This document shows, in pieces, positions 1-5,090 of a DNA stretch of 5,090 bases (positions are counted from its first letter, which is position 1; the number at the start of each line of letters is the position of its first letter). Both the position numbers and the translations under genes were made by a program. The stretch lies in contig CADCPE010000069.1 in NCBI GenBank assembly GCA_902803275.1, positions 1 to 5,090 of the forward strand, read 5' to 3'. The stretch comes from an uncultured Erysipelotrichaceae bacterium. GTDB lineage: Bacteria; Bacillota_I; Bacilli_A; Erysipelotrichales; Erysipelotrichaceae. The notes beneath the pieces are model-generated. The model saw nothing but the letters and a program-made list of their open reading frames with translations. It did not search any database and was not told the origin of the DNA.

Positions 1-1148
1 AGGAAATTCATTCTGATGATATCTTCATCAACGGAATAATCGTTGGTAATTACTCCGGACGTGTTATATACAAATACTCTCTTATCAACACTTATGGCGT
101 AATAACCCTCGCCCTGTGCAACGCAGATGATGTTGGTTCCGATATTGGAATCATAGATAACGCTGTCAGAAGAATTGATTATCGCAAGCTTGTTGAGCTG
201 GCTTACACCGTCGGAATATGTAACAAAGAGATTGTTTCCAACCTTCTTTACATAGCCTATGGCAGAGAAATCAAAGTTCATTTTTGAGAGATTATTGTCT
301 TTTACTTCATACAAAGCATTAGTCGTAAAACAGCAGAGCTTGTCTCCGACATAGCAGATGGAAGCAAAGATTACATTATCTTCCGTGGTATAAACTGCAT
401 AGTCATCAACTTCATAGCCTTTACTAGATTTGTTGATCGAGAAAACTCTTATATAAGGAACGATTACGGCGCCACTTGTATTGATGGTGGATACGGCAAT
501 AAGCGAAGAATTGCCGTTGAATGCGCAACATACAGGGAATCCTGAGTTATAAGAAGTCCAGACCGCAATCTGGTTTCCGTCTTTGTCGAAAATATCAACT
601 TCACCGAAAGACTCATCACTTCCGCATATAACAGCAATAAAACCGTCATCAGACATCTGTACAGCCTTAATAGGATTGGCCGTAGGCTTGCTGTACCAGA
701 TTCCGTCACGGTCAAGAACAGTAAAGTTATAACCGTCGCGGTCAAATACAGCTACATTATCACCGAAGGTTACACACTGGGGGTTCTGATAAGATACGGC
801 CTGCGCGAAAACTTCATTACCTGAAAGATTAAGATAAGCGATTCTTTCGGATGTTACCTTAATTACGCCTTCAGCATAAGGATAAAGTTTTTGAGCTTCT
901 GAATACTCGCAGGAAAAACCGCCCTGCGCTGATAATTTGATTTGGGCATCAGCACCGGACATTGAATCTATCTTTCTCGAGACAACAAAGATCAACCCAA
1001 TACTGATCAAAAGTATTGTGGTAAAAATCATTACGGCAATCGTCAATCCTTTACGGATCATGGACTGCGTAATACTGCCTTCCTTTTTATTCTCAGAAGG
1101 TTTCTTTATCTCTTTCTGTTCAGTCTTCCTGTTCTTATTTTTGTTCAT
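1..1148 (-). CDS. Membrane-anchored beta-propeller-like protein (DUF5711 family), C-terminus outside window
   Basis: An open frame runs from the ATG at 1146-1148 to the left edge without a stop, giving 382 residues of a longer protein. The start is very basic (NKNKNRKTEQKEIKKPSENK, residues 2-21), followed by one hydrophobic helix (about 34-56); this indicates a cytoplasmic tail with the rest outside. The exterior part consists of short repeated beta-strand units resembling propeller blades: NVAVFDRDGYNFTVLDRDGI (131-150), EVDIFDKDGNQIAVW (183-197), IRVFSINKSSKGYEV (233-247) and KRVFVYNTSGVITNDY (356-371). Each has a hydrophobic strand, then a polar turn of D/N-x-(D/S)-G or similar type, then another strand. 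This pattern and architecture fit the clostridial DUF5711 family, whose function is unknown. No catalytic motif is seen. It starts one base after the DUF4340 stop, so it is co-transcribed with the ABC cassette; a role in the same envelope complex is inferred from that alone. The family name is recalled from pattern, so it is less certain than the architecture. Confidence 0.78.
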   Translation of the reverse strand, partial: MNKNKNRKTEQKEIKKPSENKKEGSITQSMIRKGLTIAVMIFTTILLISIGLIFVVSRKIDSMSGADAQIKLSAQGGFSCEYSEAQKLYPYAEGVIKVTSERIAYLNLSGNEVFAQAVSYQNPQCVTFGDNVAVFDRDGYNFTVLDRDGIWYSKPTANPIKAVQMSDDGFIAVICGSDESFGEVDIFDKDGNQIAVWTSYNSGFPVCCAFNGNSSLIAVSTINTSGAVIVPYIRVFSINKSSKGYEVDDYAVYTTEDNVIFASICYVGDKLCCFTTNALYEVKDNNLSKMNFDFSAIGYVKKVGNNLFVTYSDGVSQLNKLAIINSSDSVIYDSNIGTNIICVAQGEGYYAISVDKRVFVYNTSGVITNDYSVDEDIIRMNF

Positions 1149-1149
1149 C

Positions 1150-2640
1150 TTATACTTCTTTCGGGATATCATAGATGCCATTAATGTTTCCGGAAATAGC
1201 TTCATTCAGAAGTTCATAAGCCTTCCAGAAGCCATAACTGTATGTGTCTGAACCGCCATCATTAAATATCTCACGTGAATATACATAGAAACACATATAT
1301 TCACCGTTCTTAAACACATAATAGGTATCATCAGTTCTTGAGTAGAACTCATATGTAGTAGTTGCATAATTCTTATCGAGGAAACTCAATGTAATAACAG
1401 GACCTGCTGATGTGTTAACTGTAGTGGTCGAATCGATTCCGCCGATTTCAATGCAGGCAATACTCTCGAAAAGGATCGAACAATAAGATCTTCCGAAAGT
1501 ATCTGAGATCTGGGCGTTGCGTCCGTCAAGCGTAACAGTAACATCATTTGCTGTAATGCTCTTTCCTTCAGGAACATTAAGATCAAATCTAAAAGATCTG
1601 TCTCCGTATGTACAAGTAATTGAAGAAACGTCCTTTGCATAGCTATAGCAGATATACGTATCAAGAAGGACTGTTTCTTTCAATTCAAGGCCTTCAAGCT
1701 GATATGTGCTTACAAGAAAGTAACTGTCAATTCCGGTAATCTTGCCGTAATAGTAACCATTAATGTTTTTGCTGAAATAAATCTCAGTCTTATTACCGTC
1801 ATTCTGTGTAAGAACAAAATGATAAGCAGGATTATCCAGACCATATGTAGAAAGTTCATTATCTGAAATTTCAACATATTCAGAGATATTGAGACCGACA
1901 ACGGAATCGATAAGCAATCCGAAATAACTACTTGCCGGATGATTGTAAGGCTTTACAAAATTGAAATTCGCAATACCAGATCCTGTCATAGTAACTTCGG
2001 CATCAACAGATAAACCGTCGGTTGCTCTGTCAAAATGAACAGACTTAAGCGAAGCATATTCGATATTAAGGGTCCTGGAATCCCAGAAATCAATAGCGGT
2101 GTAATCTGCATATACAAGCTTTAACACCGAAACAGTATAAATGTCTTTTGAACCATCCACACAGATGTAGCAGTTCTTCTCATCAGGCGTCTTATTGCCG
2201 ATAAGCACGGTGGTTACGGAACCGTTGACCGCATTTATAGTTACTTTATAAGAAGGATCTGCCAGACCATAATCAGAATAATTACCTGTTGAAGAAACCT
2301 TTGCATTACAGTTATATGAGATCAGGATGGCTACATAATCACCTAATTTGTTCTGTGAATAACTTGCTGCAGGATCAAAATCATCACCTGCATAAACATA
2401 ATTAGTAAGACCGTCTACGTCTGAAGAACAATTAACAACTGACGTATGAGAACTATCTCTGTTGTATACAGACAGAGAAGAAACTTCAGAAGGCGTAAAA
2501 TAAACAACATCTGTCAGTGCACCGGTCGTATCGACAGGTTCCTTGTTCTTAAGATTATCAACAACAAAATACACGATTGAGCTTATTATCAGCACAATCA
2601 GTATTATTGCCGGAACTAACAGATTCTTTACTGACTTCAT
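1150..2640 (-). CDS. Membrane-anchored DUF4340 domain protein
   Basis: With the ATG at 2638-2640 this is a 496-residue protein. It has a short basic start (MKSVKN), one N-terminal hydrophobic helix (about 6-27) that looks like an uncleaved signal anchor, and then a long extracytoplasmic region rich in Ser, Thr, Asp, Asn and Tyr. Two copies of a characteristic module are visible: YSDYGLADPSYKVTI (121-135) running to KDIYTV (165-170), and LSTYGLDNPAYHFVL (263-277) running to DSYFLV (305-310). The 'YGL..P.y' motif followed by beta strands is the mark of DUF4340, a family usually encoded directly after GldG-like genes in ABC cassettes. Its biochemical function is unknown; association with the transporter on the outer face is inferred from position. 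An in-frame extension to TTG 2679 exists, but I reject it because it would overlap the previous gene by 38 bases and a good ribosome site serves the ATG. The next gene starts one base after the TAA. Confidence 0.9.
   Translation of the reverse strand: MKSVKNLLVPAIILIVLIISSIVYFVVDNLKNKEPVDTTGALTDVVYFTPSEVSSLSVYNRDSSHTSVVNCSSDVDGLTNYVYAGDDFDPAASYSQNKLGDYVAILISYNCNAKVSSTGNYSDYGLADPSYKVTINAVNGSVTTVLIGNKTPDEKNCYICVDGSKDIYTVSVLKLVYADYTAIDFWDSRTLNIEYASLKSVHFDRATDGLSVDAEVTMTGSGIANFNFVKPYNHPASSYFGLLIDSVVGLNISEYVEISDNELSTYGLDNPAYHFVLTQNDGNKTEIYFSKNINGYYYGKITGIDSYFLVSTYQLEGLELKETVLLDTYICYSYAKDVSSITCTYGDRSFRFDLNVPEGKSITANDVTVTLDGRNAQISDTFGRSYCSILFESIACIEIGGIDSTTTVNTSAGPVITLSFLDKNYATTTYEFYSRTDDTYYVFKNGEYMCFYVYSREIFNDGGSDTYSYGFWKAYELLNEAISGNINGIYDIPKEV
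1155..1161 (-). promoter_or_regulatory. Weak ribosome binding site of the DUF5711-like gene
   Basis: The minus strand reads AAAGAAG, six bases before the ATG at 1146-1148, and sits inside the last codons of the DUF4340 gene. It lacks a GGAG core. With only one base between the TAA stop (1150-1152) and this ATG, initiation probably depends on ribosomes finishing the upstream gene. Confidence 0.45.
1711..1854 (-). repeat. DUF4340 module, copy 2 (protein-level repeat)
   Basis: Residues 263-310 of the DUF4340 protein. It opens with LSTYGLDNPAYHFVL, has the strand TEIYFSKNINGYYYGK, and ends with DSYFLV. It matches copy 1 in motif order and in length to within a few residues, which points to an old internal duplication or a family built of tandem modules. 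Confidence 0.6.
2131..2280 (-). repeat. DUF4340 module, copy 1 (protein-level repeat)
   Basis: Residues 121-170 of the DUF4340 protein. The module opens with Y-x-x-YGL-x-(D/N)-P-x-Y, continues through two or three likely beta strands (TVLIGNKTPD), and ends in an aromatic strand, KDIYTV. It can be aligned by eye with residues 263-310. The similarity is at protein level; the DNA copies are clearly diverged. Confidence 0.6.
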
Positions 2641-2641
2641 A

Positions 2642-4147
2642 TTAGAGATTCTTCCTCTTGGCATATACAAGGACAGCAAATCCGATCATAATTATCGGAA
2701 TAACGATCATGAAAATGACCATCATTGTCATAGAAATGGAAGTCGTGGTCTTGGTGCTGTCGAGCATATAGTCATCAACGGCTTTCGTTGCAATATTAAG
2801 CGATGCGTTTTCGCCGCTGTTCGTAAGTTCCTTTATGCAGGATCTGAAGAAATCGACATTCGAATCATTTAATCCGTAGCCGGAAATGTAATTGTCTGAA
2901 GAGAAGTTTGTTGTACCAAAGACAAACATCTTTGCCGAACTGTCATCATTTCCGCAGGCATACATTGCAACATTATACTGGCCTGTTGTATCAACAGAAT
3001 TATCAACTACATTGCCGATAGTATCGTATTCTACAAGAGTCGCATTTTTACTTGTCTGAAGAACAGGATAGAGATTTAATGTCGAAGACGGATCAAGGCG
3101 TGCACTGATAGATCTGCTGTATGTTGCATGAAGGAACGGAATTGAAGCATAACCTGTAAACATGTCAGTAGAAGTTACAGTATGGTCTATGCCATAACCG
3201 TTAAGCTGATAACCGGGATCATTCTCATAGATCATTGCGGAATCAATATTGATATTCATCTGATTAGCAAGAAGATTGAGTCTTTCATATCTCTCGGTAA
3301 CGTTCTTCGTATTAAAGTCAATGGCAATAAACATCTTTCCGCCACGGTTAAGATAATCCAGCATAGCAACATACATTTTTTCAGTAATATCACCATTAGG
3401 ACCGTTAAGGATCAAAAGATCACAATCTTCGGGAATAGCAAAACTGTCTGAAGAAGGAAGTTCCTCAACATCGATCGACAACGAATCGAGGATCTTTGAG
3501 ATGTATTCATTGCCGTCTTCCTTCAGGCCGGTAACAATATATGCCTTGCTTGAAAAACCGGAAGTAAGAATATTCATTGCATTTGTAAATGTGTATTCTG
3601 CATTATTGGCAGTGACAAGATATACTCCCGTGGAATAATAATAATCAGAGTCAATCGAATAACAGTCAATAGGAGAAATGATCCTGATGTTGCCATTACA
3701 CTGAATTACGAAGCATCCCTCTTTAGAAGCAAGATCATATGAATTGGTGGGATCAAGTTCAGATATGATACCTGGATTCTCGTTAATGTTCTTATATTCA
3801 ACAGTGATCTTACCGTCTGACTGCTTAACATAGTCATCAAGCAAAGGAATGATGTACTGATAAGGAGTACCTGAAACATTATCAGGACGGCTAAATAAAC
3901 CGACTACCCTGATGTGAGTATCAGGTGTAAGTGAATCAATATAATTCTTAGTATCAACGGAAATGGAATTCTGCGCGGTATCAGAAAAATCAAAAGTAAG
4001 CGCATTTCCGAGCAAAGCTTCAAAAAGGATATTGACGAAAAGGATGATTCCGATCAAAAGCAATACGGAACCAATAGAATAAAGCTTAAGCTTATCCGCC
4101 CTGTTATCTGTTTTTACATTATTGTTATTTGCGACTTCTTTACTCAT
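2642..4147 (-). CDS. GldG-like ABC transporter auxiliary protein (GIFT-type extracytoplasmic domain)
   Basis: This complete 501-residue protein has the architecture of GldG-family 'ABC-type uncharacterized transport system' proteins. A polar, basic N-terminus is followed by one membrane helix (about 23-48), a large domain (about 50-470) and a second helix (about 472-494) ending in a basic tail (AKRKNL). By the positive-inside rule both ends are cytoplasmic and the large domain is outside. Visible family landmarks are TFDFSDTAQNSIS (51-63) just after the first helix, AYIVTGLKEDG (202-212), CDLLILNGPNGDIT (242-255) and YLNRGGKMFIAID (265-277). The last three fit the Rossmann-like GIFT domain known from GldG and eukaryotic IFT52. 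No catalytic motif is evident, so a binding or scaffolding role with the ABC core is inferred. It follows the permease by 20 bases and precedes the DUF4340 gene by one base, the standard gene order for this cassette. Confidence 0.92.
   Translation of the reverse strand: MSKEVANNNNVKTDNRADKLKLYSIGSVLLLIGIILFVNILFEALLGNALTFDFSDTAQNSISVDTKNYIDSLTPDTHIRVVGLFSRPDNVSGTPYQYIIPLLDDYVKQSDGKITVEYKNINENPGIISELDPTNSYDLASKEGCFVIQCNGNIRIISPIDCYSIDSDYYYSTGVYLVTANNAEYTFTNAMNILTSGFSSKAYIVTGLKEDGNEYISKILDSLSIDVEELPSSDSFAIPEDCDLLILNGPNGDITEKMYVAMLDYLNRGGKMFIAIDFNTKNVTERYERLNLLANQMNINIDSAMIYENDPGYQLNGYGIDHTVTSTDMFTGYASIPFLHATYSRSISARLDPSSTLNLYPVLQTSKNATLVEYDTIGNVVDNSVDTTGQYNVAMYACGNDDSSAKMFVFGTTNFSSDNYISGYGLNDSNVDFFRSCIKELTNSGENASLNIATKAVDDYMLDSTKTTTSISMTMMVIFMIVIPIIMIGFAVLVYAKRKNL
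2651..2658 (-). promoter_or_regulatory. Ribosome binding site that decides the DUF4340 gene start
   Basis: The minus strand reads AGAGGAAG, ten bases before the ATG at 2638-2640, and lies inside the last codons of the gldG-like gene. It favours that ATG over two in-frame alternatives upstream: a TTG at 2677-2679 and an ATG at 2662-2664. Both of those would overlap the preceding gene and put a polar segment ahead of the membrane anchor. Confidence 0.65.
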
Positions 4148-4151
4148 TTTA

Positions 4152-4165
4152 CTTCCCTACCCCTC
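4152..4165 (-). promoter_or_regulatory. Double purine-rich ribosome binding site of the gldG-like gene
   Basis: The 20-base spacer (4148-4167) is the only non-coding stretch in the window longer than two bases. On the minus strand it contains GAGGGG (4160-4165), 12 bases before the ATG, and AGGGAAG (4152-4158), whose AGGG core is seven bases before it. The nearer copy has the better spacing. It supports ATG 4145-4147 as the start and suggests this gene is initiated independently rather than by stop-start coupling. Confidence 0.65.
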
Positions 4166-4167
4166 TA

Positions 4168-4935
4168 TCAAGTCTGACTCCAGCGCTTCTTTTCGAGGAC
4201 CCTGAATGTGAGATACATAAAAAGGAATCCGACGGATATAAGAAATACAAGCGAAGAAACCGAGAAAATACCAAGGCGGAAATCCTGTGTCTTAACAAAA
4301 GGATCAAGCCAGGCAATTCCTTTTCTGATCGCATTACCAATGGCAGTAGCTGTTGCTGACTTAACATGAAGAACCGTAGCAATTGATGTAACTGCCGTAC
4401 CAACATAGTCTGAAATTACAGTAATAAGCTGGGTAATGAGAATTATGATGAATGAAACAATAGCCGAAACGATCTGATTATCAGTAATCGCTGAAGCAAA
4501 AAGGCCGATGGTGATAAACATGAATGCCATGAAGAAGAATACGATTATCGTACCGACTGCACCAACACCAAACTTACCGCCGCAGCTTAAAGTAACAATG
4601 ATGTGAATGATTACGTTAATGAACATTACTGCAAAAAGCGCGAATGCAGCAAGCACCTTTCCGACAACGACATTGAAAAGACTTACCGGTGTTGTGTAAT
4701 AAAGGATATCGGTACCCCTCTTCTTATCTTCGGCAAGCAGACCCATTGTTATGATCGGAACGATGACAACAAAGAATGAAGTAAGTGAGATTACTTCACT
4801 TGCAATATTGACTGAACCGCCGCTGAACTGCGAAAAGAATATAAAACCTGACAGGAATGAAAAGATTGCAATTGCAACGTATCCGACAGGAGATCTGAAG
4901 TAAGATAAAAATTCTCTTTTAAATATTGCGTACAT
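4168..4935 (-). CDS. ABC-2 type transporter permease (GldF-like)
   Basis: This is a complete 255-residue integral membrane protein with an ATG start and TGA stop. The N-terminus (MYAIFKREFLSYFRSPVGYV) is the cytoplasmic amphipathic segment usual at the start of ABC-2 permeases. About six hydrophobic helices follow, near residues 17-36, 50-68, 96-118, 126-150, 154-176 and 222-247. Between helices 2 and 3 is the family's cytoplasmic loop motif, LLAEDKKRGTDILYYTTPVS (66-85), which matches the 'E..+GT.e.L.t.Pv' pattern of permeases that contact the ATPase. Length is normal for the GldF/NosY group. It would form the membrane pore with the ATPase encoded just upstream (2-base gap) and work with the GldG-like protein encoded 20 bases downstream. 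Gld names come from Flavobacterium gliding genes; nothing here indicates gliding, so no symbol is given. The substrate is unknown. Confidence 0.93.
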   Translation of the reverse strand: MYAIFKREFLSYFRSPVGYVAIAIFSFLSGFIFFSQFSGGSVNIASEVISLTSFFVVIVPIITMGLLAEDKKRGTDILYYTTPVSLFNVVVGKVLAAFALFAVMFINVIIHIIVTLSCGGKFGVGAVGTIIVFFFMAFMFITIGLFASAITDNQIVSAIVSFIIILITQLITVISDYVGTAVTSIATVLHVKSATATAIGNAIRKGIAWLDPFVKTQDFRLGIFSVSSLVFLISVGFLFMYLTFRVLEKKRWSQT

Positions 4936-4937
4936 AC

Positions 4938-5090
4938 TTAAGCCCTCTTCTTGCCGGAAGTAATATTGAGGAATACCTCTTCAAGGCTCGGATCCAATGA
5001 ACGGAGCTCAAGAATAGGCCATCCTGAATTAGCCATCATAAAGAAAATGGATTCTCTGATCTCATTTGAATTCTCACCTGTAATTCCGAG
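4938..5090 (-). CDS. ABC transporter ATP-binding protein, C-terminal fragment (GldA/CcmA-type)
   Basis: This is the 3' end of a gene that begins beyond the right edge; 50 codons and a TAA stop are visible, in frame from the last base. The fragment has no Walker A, signature or Walker B motif, because those lie upstream. What is visible is the C-terminal tail typical of ATPases that pair with ABC-2 permeases: a small regulatory segment (residues GWPILELRSLDPSLEEVFLN, about 24-43 of the fragment) with the common 'SLEEVFL' ending, then a basic tail (GKKRA). In this family the subunit hydrolyses ATP on the cytoplasmic face to power the partner permease. The permease gene starts two bases after the stop, which strongly supports the pairing. 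The family call rests on the tail motif plus the neighbours; the substrate cannot be inferred. Confidence 0.88.
   Translation of the reverse strand, partial: LGITGENSNEIRESIFFMMANSGWPILELRSLDPSLEEVFLNITSGKKRA
4943..4949 (-). promoter_or_regulatory. Ribosome binding site of the ABC permease gene
   Basis: The minus strand reads AAGAGGG, seven bases before the ATG at 4935. It lies inside the last codons of the ATPase gene, so the two genes are probably translationally coupled. It supports the ATG at 4933-4935 as the permease start. Confidence 0.65.

Noticed and set aside
464..745. Minus-strand open frame of 93 codons inside the DUF5711-like gene.
   Set aside because: It is out of frame within a longer coding frame that has a clear anchor and repeated strand pattern. 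No ribosome site or domain supports it.
937..1251. Plus-strand open frame of 104 codons with a Phe/Leu-rich stretch resembling a membrane segment.
   Set aside because: The hydrophobic stretch is the antisense reading of the Lys/Glu-rich N-terminus of the DUF5711-like gene (AAA/GAA read as TTT/TTC). It is not evidence of a real membrane protein.
2161..2172. A C-x-x-C pair (CYIC, residues 157-160) in the DUF4340 protein, suggestive of a redox or metal site.
   Set aside because: In the alignment of the two internal modules it falls in a beta strand where the second copy has YYYG. There is no thioredoxin-like context and no conserved partner motif, so it is probably chance.
2641..2679. N-terminal extension of the DUF4340 protein to a TTG start at 2679 (13 extra residues).
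   Set aside because: It needs a non-ATG start, overlaps the gldG-like gene by 38 bases, and places a polar segment before the signal anchor. The ATG at 2640 has a Shine-Dalgarno site at a workable distance and the same one-base spacing as the next junction.
2543..2872. Plus-strand open frame of 109 codons.
   Set aside because: It is antisense to the DUF4340 and gldG-like genes, spans their junction, has no recognisable domain, and its product is a composition-driven mix of unrelated residues. It is a shadow of the real frames.
4129..4406. Open frames on both strands (4129-4359 plus, 4149-4406 minus) around the permease/gldG-like junction.
   Set aside because: Both overlap the membrane-helix coding region of the permease in wrong frames and show no family features.
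1..5090. Search for promoters, terminators, RNA genes, CRISPR, insertion sequences or inverted repeats.
   Set aside because: All sequence except 24 bases of junctions is coding on the minus strand. I saw no hairpin followed by a T-run, no direct-repeat array, no transposase and no tRNA-like stretch.

Overview
The window is one continuous minus-strand operon from a member of the Bacillota. It most likely comes from the class Clostridia (gut or rumen Lachnospirales/Oscillospirales type), judging by the moderately low GC, the protein families, and the purine-rich Shine-Dalgarno sites. No marker gene fixes the genus. There are five genes, all read right to left, and both ends of the window cut through a gene. 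There is essentially no intergenic DNA: the junctions are 2, 20, 1 and 1 bases. No promoter, terminator, RNA gene, mobile element or CRISPR array is visible.

In transcription order (right to left) the genes are as follows. (1) 4938-5090 is the last 50 codons of an ABC transporter ATPase. (2) 4168-4935 is a six-helix ABC-2 type permease of the GldF kind. (3) 2642-4147 is a GldG-like auxiliary subunit, with a large extracytoplasmic domain held between two membrane helices. (4) 1150-2640 is a membrane-anchored DUF4340 protein with two copies of the family's repeat module. (5) 1-1148 is the N-terminal 382 residues of a membrane-anchored, beta-propeller-like protein resembling the DUF5711 family; its C-terminus lies beyond the left edge.

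Genes 1-4 form the recognised 'GldA-GldF-GldG plus DUF4340' cassette. The ATPase and permease would form the transport core. The GldG-like and DUF4340 proteins would place large, non-enzymatic-looking domains on the outer face of the membrane. The fifth gene, one base behind the DUF4340 gene, adds another outward-facing anchored protein and may be part of the same complex. The substrate of such systems in non-gliding Firmicutes is not established. The ATPase, permease and GldG-like assignments are strong; the role of the whole assembly is open.
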